Assembly: GCF_900450995.1 (NCBI RefSeq)
Contig: NZ_UGHY01000002.1
Coordinates: 1,917,001 to 1,981,000 of the forward strand
Source of the DNA: Haemophilus parainfluenzae
GTDB taxonomy: Bacteria > Pseudomonadota > Gammaproteobacteria > Enterobacterales > Pasteurellaceae
Direction: 5' to 3'
DNA: 64,000 nt
Numbering within the stretch: position 1 is the stretch's first letter; each line of letters opens with the position of its first letter. Shown piece by piece: positions 57,392 to 64,000 of this stretch. The position numbers were made by a program, and so were the translations under genes. Under the pieces are notes generated by a model. The model was not told the DNA's origin. It made no database searches and saw nothing but the letters and a program-made list of their open reading frames with translations.

Positions 57392-57449
57392 AAAAAAATC
57401 TGCACCTCAATTGTTGGTTTGTTGAGTACAACTTTTGGGGGGCAGATTA
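57254..57449 (-). mobile_element. IS3-family left-end fragment (right cap)
   Basis: 196 bases from the outer end (CAGATTA on the plus strand at 57443-57449) inward to AAACGGTTT (plus-strand 57254 on). Same length and same inner breakpoint as the left cap. Confidence 0.9.
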
Positions 57450-57465
57450 TTTTGACCGCACTTTT

Positions 57466-59475
57466 TTATTTCACCTCCGCACCTTTCAACCAGCGTCTGA
57501 CCCAACTGCGGTTTGGCATTAAGTTATGAATCAGATCTTCGCTCATCGGTAAGGGCTCGCCATAAATTAAGGAAGCCAGTGTATCACCTAAAAACGGCGC
57601 AGAAGTTAATCCTCGTGAACCTAAGGCACCGATTAAATAGAGATTAGGGTAGTTTTCAGCTTGTTCTATTGGCTGTTTACGGCGTCGCAAATTAAACAAA
57701 TTTTGATATTGTGTTTGCTGAGCAGAAAAATGAGGAACAGCGCCCATCATTGGCGTAAGATCACGTACCGAACAACGTACACCGATTCGAGCAAGATTAC
57801 CCGATGTATCTACTTCTTTTGTCCACTCTTCAGGTATATTTTGCTGAATTTTTTGTTGGTTTTCTTGTTGTTCAGTTAGGTTAAATTCACGAGTCGCATT
57901 ATCACGAACATGACTTGCACCAATACAATGACAGGCTTTCGTTTGATCGACTGGCGTCAGGTAGCCGTCATAGCACAACACGGTTTTGAGTTTAAGTAAA
58001 TTTTCCGATGTCGGAATTTGGCTCACTTGTCCGCGAACTTGGTAGAGTGGCAGTTTTTGCGTTTGTTCAAACTCAGTGAGTTTATGCCCGTTTGCTAAAA
58101 CAACCACTTCATGGCAGAAAGTTTCATTTTCAGCTGTGGTGATTTGCCAACCATTTTCTGTTTGAGAAAGTGCGGTTACTTTTTGTGATGTTTTAATCTG
58201 GACACCTTGTTTCTCTAAAAAGGCAAAAGCATGCTGAACTAACTGACGTGGTGTAAGCCAAGCACCTTGAGGGATAAAACCGCCACCAAAAGGTAACGGC
58301 AAACCTACTTTTTCGCTTAATTCAGTTTGACTTAATGACTGATATAAATCAGAAGGCAAATTCAGCTCAGCGATTTTATTTAATTTACTTTCTGTTTTGT
58401 CATTGTAAGAACAAAGCGCTACACCACAGAACTCATGTTCAAATTCGATTTGTTGTTGAATTGCCCATTGTAGGAATTGATGGCCATAGGCAAAAGCATG
58501 AATATAAAAACGAATATTGCGTTCGTTATCATCGCTCAGTTGTGGATAAAAAGCCCCTTGTTTATTGCCGGATGCATTGAGGGCAGTTTGCTCATCTTCG
58601 CAATAAATTGTGATTTTAGCCCCGCGTTTAACCAATGAAATGGCTGTACAAAGCGAAGCAATTCCACCACCAATAATGGCAATATCTTGTTCTTTGAGAT
58701 TGGCGGGCTGACTATGAAACCAGGGCATAGAAAGTGCGGTCGGTTTTTCATGAATTTTTTGACCAGAAAGACATTCCCGTTTTTTACCAAAGCCTTTGCG
58801 TTTCTTAATATTAAAGCCTGCATTTTCTAAGCCTTTTCTAACCGCACTTGCCGCAGTGAAGGTCGCAAAGGTACCTTGTAGCTTGGTAAAACGAAACATT
58901 TGCTGATAAAGCTGCTCATTCCACATGTCGGGGTTTTTACTCGGTGCAAAACCATCTAAAAACCAAGCATTAATTTTACCATTCATATAATCGCCAAGTT
59001 GTGGCAGATTTTCAGCGACATCGCCAAACCAAAGATCTAACGTGGTTTCATCAAAATGAAAACGATAGCAACCTTGAATAGGATTAAGCCAATGCTGTTG
59101 CAAATGCAGAGCAAGACGAGAAAATTGCGGATAGGCTAAATGGGCTTGTCGTAATGCATCAAGTGGCAAAGGGTATTTTTCAAAAGAGATAAAATAAAGG
59201 CGTTTTAAAGGCGAATCTGGATATTTCTGGCGAAATTCAAGGAATAGCGTGGTCACCGCAAAGAAATTTAATCCTGTGCCAAATCCCGTTTCAGCAATAA
59301 CAAAGTGGGCTTCTTGGTAATGAACCCAACGTTTCCACAACTGATTACCTTCTAAAAACACATAGTGGGTTTCCGCTAAACCATCTTGATTAGAAAAATA
59401 CACATCATCAAATTTATCCGAAACAGGCGTATTCTCTTGGTTAAAATGAATTTTTGCGTGCTGAATGGTGAACAT
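57466..59475 (-). CDS. mnmC: tRNA mnm5s2U34 biosynthesis bifunctional protein MnmC
   Basis: This enzyme finishes the wobble modification mnm5s2U: an FAD domain removes the carboxymethyl group and a SAM domain methylates. It has 669 residues. The methyltransferase half (about 1-240) has [20 protein letters not shown] and [18 protein letters not shown]. The FAD half begins [20 protein letters not shown] (about 263-282). An insertion in its downstream terminator brought the adhesin unit next to its 3' end. Confidence 0.96.
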   Translation of the reverse strand: MFTIQHAKIHFNQENTPVSDKFDDVYFSNQDGLAETHYVFLEGNQLWKRWVHYQEAHFVIAETGFGTGLNFFAVTTLFLEFRQKYPDSPLKRLYFISFEKYPLPLDALRQAHLAYPQFSRLALHLQQHWLNPIQGCYRFHFDETTLDLWFGDVAENLPQLGDYMNGKINAWFLDGFAPSKNPDMWNEQLYQQMFRFTKLQGTFATFTAASAVRKGLENAGFNIKKRKGFGKKRECLSGQKIHEKPTALSMPWFHSQPANLKEQDIAIIGGGIASLCTAISLVKRGAKITIYCEDEQTALNASGNKQGAFYPQLSDDNERNIRFYIHAFAYGHQFLQWAIQQQIEFEHEFCGVALCSYNDKTESKLNKIAELNLPSDLYQSLSQTELSEKVGLPLPFGGGFIPQGAWLTPRQLVQHAFAFLEKQGVQIKTSQKVTALSQTENGWQITTAENETFCHEVVVLANGHKLTEFEQTQKLPLYQVRGQVSQIPTSENLLKLKTVLCYDGYLTPVDQTKACHCIGASHVRDNATREFNLTEQQENQQKIQQNIPEEWTKEVDTSGNLARIGVRCSVRDLTPMMGAVPHFSAQQTQYQNLFNLRRRKQPIEQAENYPNLYLIGALGSRGLTSAPFLGDTLASLIYGEPLPMSEDLIHNLMPNRSWVRRWLKGAEVK

Positions 59476-59544
59476 GTGTTAGCCCTTTTTTGCCTTATCA
59501 AATTCTTTTATAATAGCACGGAAATTTTGAGTCGGTTAAAACTT

Positions 59545-59561
59545 AACTGGTCGAACAAATG
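59545..59561. promoter_or_regulatory. Candidate FadR operator upstream of fabB
   Basis: AACTGGTCGAACAAATG resembles the FadR box AACTGGTCNGACNNGTT at 12 or more positions. In E. coli FadR activates fabA and fabB from sites just upstream of the promoter. It lies 97 bases before the start codon. Confidence 0.45.
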
Positions 59562-59657
59562 AATTATTGCTTGCAATATTTTCATTTCATAGTAAATTGC
59601 GTTCAGCTAACAACTGTAAGTTGAATTAAATTTCCCCTAACTCATAAGGAATAAAGA

Positions 59658-60878
59658 ATGAAAAGAGCTGTAATTACTGGTTTTGGTATTATTTCAAGTA
59701 TCGGTAACAACAAAGAAGAAGTTTTGGCTTCATTAAAAGCAGGTAAATCTGGTATTGAAGTCGTGCCTGAGTTTATTGAAATGAAAATGCGTAGCCATGT
59801 TGCCGGCACAATCAAACTTGATCCAAGCGAGCATATCGATCGTAAAGTGTATCGTTTTATGGGTGATGCGGCAGCTTATGCATACCTTTCTATGCGTGAA
59901 GCGATTGAAGATTCAGGTTTAACAGAAGATCAAGTTTCAAATGACCGTACAGGTCTGGTAATCGGTGCAGGTACTGGTTCAGCACATAACCAATTAGTGG
60001 CTTGTGATGCAGTGCGTGGTCCACGCGGTGTGAAAGCAATTGGTCCTTATGCAGTAACTAAAACCATGGCTTCAAGTGTGTCAGCTTGTTTAGCAACCCC
60101 TTACAAAATCCGTGGTGTGAACTACTCAATCAGCTCTGCTTGCGCAACATCTGCACACTGTATCGGTCACGCAGTTGAATTAATCCAATTAGGTAAACAA
60201 GATGTGGTTTTCGCTGGTGGTGCGGAAGAATTATCTTGGGAATGTGCAACTGAATTCGATGCAATGGGTGCGGTTTCAACTAAATACAATGATACCCCAG
60301 AAAAAGCGTCTCGTGCTTACGATGCAGACCGTGATGGTTTCGTTATCGCTGGTGGTGGCGCTGTTGTAGTGGTTGAAGAATTAGAACACGCATTAGCACG
60401 TGGCGCAAAAATCTACGCAGAAATCGTGGGCTATGGTGCAACCTCTGATGGTTACGACATGGTAGCGCCAAGTGGTGAAGGTGCAGAGCGTTGTATGAAA
60501 CAAGCAATGGCAACGGTAGATACCCCAATTGATTACATCAACGTACACGGTACATCAACACCAGTTGGTGACGTAAAAGAATTAGGTGCAATCAAAAATG
60601 TATTTGGTGACAAAATCCCTGCAATTTCTTCTACCAAATCAATGACTGGTCACTCTTTAGGTGCTGCCGGTGCACACGAAGCAATCTATACCTTATTAAT
60701 GCTACACAATGACTTTATTGCACCAAGCATTAATATCGAAACATTAGATGAAGCGGCAGAAGGCTGCAACATCGTGACTGAAACAAAAGAAAATGCAGGC
60801 TTACAAACTGTCATGTCAAACAGCTTTGGTTTCGGTGGTACAAACGCGACTTTAGTGTTCAAACGCTATAACGGCTAA
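59658..60878 (+). CDS. fabB: 3-oxoacyl-ACP synthase I FabB
   Basis: This condensing enzyme elongates fatty acids and is needed for unsaturated chains. It has 406 residues. The Cys-His-His triad is in [16 protein letters not shown] (about 157-172), [10 protein letters not shown] (about 295-304) and [15 protein letters not shown] (about 325-339), with [13 protein letters not shown] at the end. Codon use is strongly biased to common codons, as in highly expressed genes. AAGGAATAAAG precedes the ATG. Confidence 0.97.
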   Translation: MKRAVITGFGIISSIGNNKEEVLASLKAGKSGIEVVPEFIEMKMRSHVAGTIKLDPSEHIDRKVYRFMGDAAAYAYLSMREAIEDSGLTEDQVSNDRTGLVIGAGTGSAHNQLVACDAVRGPRGVKAIGPYAVTKTMASSVSACLATPYKIRGVNYSISSACATSAHCIGHAVELIQLGKQDVVFAGGAEELSWECATEFDAMGAVSTKYNDTPEKASRAYDADRDGFVIAGGGAVVVVEELEHALARGAKIYAEIVGYGATSDGYDMVAPSGEGAERCMKQAMATVDTPIDYINVHGTSTPVGDVKELGAIKNVFGDKIPAISSTKSMTGHSLGAAGAHEAIYTLLMLHNDFIAPSINIETLDEAAEGCNIVTETKENAGLQTVMSNSFGFGGTNATLVFKRYNG

Positions 60879-60898
60879 TTAAAAATCTCTTAAAATTT

Positions 60899-60932
60899 AA
60901 CCGCACTTTGGATCTTCCAAGTGCGGTTTTTT
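60899..60932 (+). terminator. Inverted-USS terminator after fabB
   Basis: AACCGCACTT / AAGTGCGGTT with an inner TGGA/TCCA pairing, followed by T6. Confidence 0.88.
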
Positions 60933-61158
60933 CTTATAATCTCTCCCTTTCTCCTTACTCAGCAGAAAAATCAATACTTAAAATGTGATCCAGCTCAAAA
61001 TTTTGAACAAAAGAATAAAAAATTTTTATTTTTATAAAACTCCATATAAAACTACGATTTTCTGCTTTTTATATTAATTATCTTTATTTAAATCTTAATA
61101 TTTTTATTTTGTTAGTTTTTAATGCTTTTTAATTCGTTTTTTTAGACTTTTCTCATGC

Positions 61159-61186
61159 TGGACAAGCCGTTTTCTTTCGGTATGAT
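61159..61186 (+). promoter_or_regulatory. Candidate ilvIH promoter
   Basis: TGGACA (61159-61164, 5 of 6) and TATGAT (61181-61186, 5 of 6) are 16 bases apart, giving a leader of about 55 bases. The rest of the 60933-61248 gap is AT-rich with T-runs. I find no leader peptide rich in branched-chain codons. Confidence 0.45.
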
Positions 61187-61248
61187 GTTTCCATTGTTTT
61201 GACACGAATCGTAACAAATAAAAGTGTGGTCAGTTTTAGGAGTAAAAT

Positions 61249-62973
61249 ATGAAGAAATTATCCGGTGCGGAAATGGTGGTTCAGTCTTTGCGTGACGAAG
61301 GCGTTGAGTATTTATTTGGTTATCCAGGCGGTGCCGTATTGGATATTTATGATGCAATCCATACTCTTGGTGGGATTCAGCATATTTTAGTTCGTCATGA
61401 GCAAGCTGCGGTACATATGGCAGATGGTTATGCGCGTGCGACCGGTAAAGTGGGGTGTGTGTTAGTAACCTCAGGACCAGGTGCAACCAATGCGATTACG
61501 GGTATTTTGACTGCTTATACTGATTCGGTACCAATGGTGATCATTTCAGGTCAGGTAATGAGTAGCTTAATCGGTCGTGATGCGTTCCAAGAATGTGATA
61601 TGGTGGGAATTTCTCGCCCAGTGGTTAAACATAGCTTTATCGTTAAAAAAGCAGAAGACATTCCAGGTATCTTGAAAAAAGCCTTTTATATCGCTTCAAC
61701 AGGCCGTCCAGGTCCCGTTGTCGTAGATATTCCAAAAGATACCGTAAATCCAACTTTAAAATATCCTTACGAATATCCAAAATCTGTTGAGCTTCGTTCT
61801 TATAATCCAACGGTAAATGGTCATAAAGGTCAAATTAAGAAAGCATTAAAAGCATTATTAGTGGCTAAAAAACCGGTTTTATTCGTGGGTGGTGGTGCAA
61901 TTGCGGCAGGCTGTCATGAAGAATTAACACAATTCGCACAACGTTTAAATTTACCGGTCACCTCATCGTTAATGGGTTTAGGCGTGTACCCAAGTACGGA
62001 CAAACAATTTTTAGGCATGCTTGGGATGCACGGGACTTATGAAGCCAATACCGCGATGCATGAAAGTGATTTAATTCTTGGTGTTGGGGTGCGTTTTGAT
62101 GACCGTACCACTAACAACTTAGATAAATATTGTCCGAATGCAAAAGTGATTCAGATTGATATTGACCCAACCTCTATTTCTAAAAACGTACCTGCGGCTA
62201 TTCCAATTGTAGGTAACGCGAAAAATGTATTGGATGAATTCTTAAGCTTATTAGGTGAAGAAATCGGTTCATGTCCACAAAATCATTTAGAAGATTGGTG
62301 GAAACAAATCGATGAATGGAAAGCAAAAAAATGCTTGGATTTCGACCGCACTTCAGGCGTCATCAAACCACAGCAAGTGATGGAAGCAGTGTATCGCATT
62401 ACAAAAGGCCAAGCTTATGTGGCATCGGATGTAGGGCAACACCAAATGTTTGCCGCATTGCATTATCCGTTTGATTTACCGCGTCGTTGGATCAATTCAG
62501 GTGGTGCTGGTACCATGGGCTTTGGTTTACCTGCTGCATTAGGGGTAAAACTTGCACATCCAGAAGCAACCGTCGTTTGCGTAACGGGTGATGGCAGTAT
62601 TCAAATGAATATCCAAGAGCTTTCAACAGCAACACAATATGGCATTCCTGTTGTGGTGATTTGTTTGAACAACCACTTCTTAGGCATGGTAAAACAATGG
62701 CAAGATTTGATTTACTCTGGCCGCCATTCTCAAACTTACATGAATTCTTTACCAGATTTCGTGAAGTTAGCCGAATCTTATGGTCATGTGGGGATTCAAA
62801 TTTCGACACCAGATGAATTAGAAAGCAAATTACAAGAAGCCTTCAGCATTAAAAATAAATTGGTCTTTGTTGATATTAACGTTGATGAAACCGAACACGT
62901 TTACCCAATGCAAGTTCGCGGCGGGGCGATGAATGAGATGATTTTAAGCAAACCACAAGAGGAGAAAGAATAA
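61249..62973 (+). CDS. ilvI: Acetolactate synthase III large subunit IlvI
   Basis: This thiamine-diphosphate enzyme makes acetolactate and acetohydroxybutyrate, the first shared step to valine, leucine and isoleucine. It has 574 residues. The catalytic Glu is in [20 protein letters not shown] (about 44-63), the FAD region follows, and the ThDP/Mg site is [20 protein letters not shown] (about 445-464) with [18 protein letters not shown] precedes the ATG. The ilvH start overlaps its stop by one base. Confidence 0.96.
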   Translation: MKKLSGAEMVVQSLRDEGVEYLFGYPGGAVLDIYDAIHTLGGIQHILVRHEQAAVHMADGYARATGKVGCVLVTSGPGATNAITGILTAYTDSVPMVIISGQVMSSLIGRDAFQECDMVGISRPVVKHSFIVKKAEDIPGILKKAFYIASTGRPGPVVVDIPKDTVNPTLKYPYEYPKSVELRSYNPTVNGHKGQIKKALKALLVAKKPVLFVGGGAIAAGCHEELTQFAQRLNLPVTSSLMGLGVYPSTDKQFLGMLGMHGTYEANTAMHESDLILGVGVRFDDRTTNNLDKYCPNAKVIQIDIDPTSISKNVPAAIPIVGNAKNVLDEFLSLLGEEIGSCPQNHLEDWWKQIDEWKAKKCLDFDRTSGVIKPQQVMEAVYRITKGQAYVASDVGQHQMFAALHYPFDLPRRWINSGGAGTMGFGLPAALGVKLAHPEATVVCVTGDGSIQMNIQELSTATQYGIPVVVICLNNHFLGMVKQWQDLIYSGRHSQTYMNSLPDFVKLAESYGHVGIQISTPDELESKLQEAFSIKNKLVFVDINVDETEHVYPMQVRGGAMNEMILSKPQEEKE

Positions 62974-63464
62974 TGCGTAGAATTTTATCTGTTTTATTAG
63001 AAAATGAATCCGGTGCATTATCTCGTGTGGTCGGCTTATTTTCCCAACGTGCATTTAACATTGAAAGCTTAACCGTGGCACCTACGGACGACCCAACTCT
63101 TTCTCGTATGACGATTGAAGCAGTAGGGGATGAGCAAGTGCTTGAGCAAATTGAAAAGCAGCTTCACAAATTAGTGGATGTGTTTAAAGTTATAAATTTG
63201 AGTGAGCATGACTACGTAGAGCGTGAAGTGTTATTAGTAAAAGTGCGTGCAACGGGTTCATCGCGTGATGAATTGAAACGTTTAGCCGATATCTTCCGTG
63301 GTCAGATTGTGGATGTAACAACAAAATCCTACACGATTCAATTAACGGGTACAAAAGATAAATTAGATGCTTTTGTTGAGGCTCTGAAAGAAGAAAGCAC
63401 ATTACTTGAAATTGTTCGTTCAGGGTTAATCAGTCTTTCTCGTGGTGAGAAGAATATTCTTTAA
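62973..63464 (+). CDS. ilvH: Acetolactate synthase III regulatory subunit IlvH
   Basis: This subunit makes IlvI sensitive to valine. It has 163 residues, an N-terminal ACT domain (RRILSVLLENESGALSRVVG, FSQRAFNIESLTVAPTDDPT) and a C-terminal ACT-like domain (about 80-163). Coupled to ilvI by one-base overlap. Confidence 0.96.
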   Translation: MRRILSVLLENESGALSRVVGLFSQRAFNIESLTVAPTDDPTLSRMTIEAVGDEQVLEQIEKQLHKLVDVFKVINLSEHDYVEREVLLVKVRATGSSRDELKRLADIFRGQIVDVTTKSYTIQLTGTKDKLDAFVEALKEESTLLEIVRSGLISLSRGEKNIL

Positions 63465-63560
63465 TGGTATGGAAAGTAATCATCACCCATTTAAACCAAA
63501 ATTGGTTCACATTGACTTCAAACGTGCGTAATTTGTATTAATACGGTTTATGTAAGTTAA

Positions 63561-63592
63561 AAAAAAGCTCGTCAAATTTGACGGGCTTTTTT
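63561..63592 (+). terminator. Terminator after ilvIH
   Basis: AAAAAAGC...GCTTTTTT with GTCAAATTTGAC inside: the stem has a GTC/GAC core and one weak pair. Followed by T-rich sequence. It lies 100 bases after ilvH. Confidence 0.8.
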
Positions 63593-63641
63593 GTTTTTAT
63601 AAATAATTATTTTTCACAATATATTAGCGATATAGCATGCA

Positions 63642-63663
63642 AATGTTTACATATGTAAACATT
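63642..63663. promoter_or_regulatory. 22-bp perfect palindrome upstream of the second autotransporter
   Basis: Half-site AATGTTTACAT followed directly by its inverse (plus-strand 63642-63663), 132 bases before the start codon. This looks like an operator for a dimeric regulator. I could not match it with a known site. Confidence 0.6.
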
Positions 63664-63794
63664 GGGTTAAATTACTTGACTTATGTTTTTTCGCTGTTAC
63701 CATGCCAGTGTATTATCATGTATAGAGCGGTTTATGATAAATAAGTCGCTCTAATTTTTTATAATCTTTTAACTTTTAAATAGGAAAGAAATCT

Positions 63795-64000
63795 ATGAAT
63801 CAAATTTTCCGTGTAATCTGGAATCACGCAACACAATCTTGGGTTGCCGTTTCTGAATTAACTAAAGCGCATAAAAAACAAAGTCGTAACTCACTGAAAG
63901 CGGTATTAGGTGGGGCATTAGTGTTGTTGAGCATTAACACTGCTGAAGCAGCTGCAGTAGGTATTGAAAGTACGAATGGCGCCACTATTGTTGCGGGTGA
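63795..64000 (+). CDS. Second trimeric autotransporter (ESPR signal), 3' end outside window
   Basis: The first 68 residues of a second large surface protein. The ESPR motif MNQIFRVIWNHATQSWVAVS is close to the start of the adhesin at 51072 (MNKIYKVLWNHAAQNWVVTS). The signal peptide's hydrophobic core is AVLGGALVLLSINTAEA, cleaved near residue 54, and IESTNGATIVAG follows. TAGGAAAG lies 8 bases before the ATG. The class of passenger cannot be seen. Confidence 0.8.
   Translation, partial: MNQIFRVIWNHATQSWVAVSELTKAHKKQSRNSLKAVLGGALVLLSINTAEAAAVGIESTNGATIVAG

Larger units (their letters stand above)
50434..57449. mobile_element. 7-kb unit bounded by inverted 196-bp IS left ends, carrying a trimeric autotransporter
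   Basis: Both edges are the first 196 bases of the IS found complete at 3335 and 21994, in opposite orientation and facing outward. The two caps are about 92% alike (15 differences by my count), have the same length and share CTGCCCCCC where the complete copies have CTGCACCCC. The unit lies between AAAAAAGTGCGGTTGAATT and TTTTGACCGCACTTTTTT, that is in an inverted-USS terminator of the convergent Sel1 gene and mnmC. No exact target duplication is visible. Movement as a unit is inference. Confidence 0.65.

Noticed and set aside
60933..61158. Attenuator leader peptide before ilvIH
   Set aside because: I looked for a short frame rich in Leu, Val or Ile codons with a terminator and did not find one.

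Overview
The window is chromosomal DNA of a Pasteurellaceae bacterium, most likely Haemophilus and close to H. influenzae / H. parainfluenzae. Three observations support this. The AAGTGCGGT uptake signal (USS) occurs many times, often as inverted pairs that act as terminators. The tmRNA tag reads ANDEQYALAA. The order kdsA, hydroxyacid dehydrogenase, lolC, bioAFGCD, lolDE matches what I recall of H. influenzae. The species call is inference.

Layout. 1-24.4 kb is core chromosome: ftsK (partial), lolA, rarA, the polyamine importer potABCD, pepT, gloC, the wall enzymes mepK and ldtD, prc-proQ, letAB, kdsCD, the RNase P RNA gene and dinB. Two complete 1244-bp IS3-family elements sit here, one between rarA and potD and one just after rnpB. 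25.06-25.43 kb is ssrA (tmRNA). From its 3' end to about 33.6 kb lies an 8.2-kb integrated satellite or cryptic prophage: P4-type integrase, AlpA-like regulator, small unknown genes, a possible small-terminase relative, an AntA-type antirepressor, a wHTH protein, four phased 15-bp palindromes, and a C4-type antisense RNA in front of an Icd-like gene.

33.8-50.4 kb returns to core: mdaB, epmC, prfA-RDD-prmC-sirB1-kdsA, a 2-hydroxyacid dehydrogenase, lolC, the biotin operon bioAFGCD nested between lolC and lolDE, zapG, a RidA homologue, a YwiC-like membrane protein and a Sel1 protein. bioD and lolE are each broken by one missing G in a G-run.

50.43-57.45 kb is a 7.0-kb unit bounded by two inverted 196-bp copies of the IS left end and inserted between convergent sel1-type and mnmC genes. 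It carries a giant trimeric autotransporter adhesin with a collagen-like GEKG stalk of 23 modules, split by a +1 frameshift. Each cap is fused in frame to the 3' remnant of another gene. 57.5-64 kb holds mnmC, fabB, ilvIH and the start of a second trimeric autotransporter.

The most unusual items are the capped adhesin unit, the C4-type RNA with bipartite targets on both sides, and the repeated landing of one IS in inverted-USS terminators.
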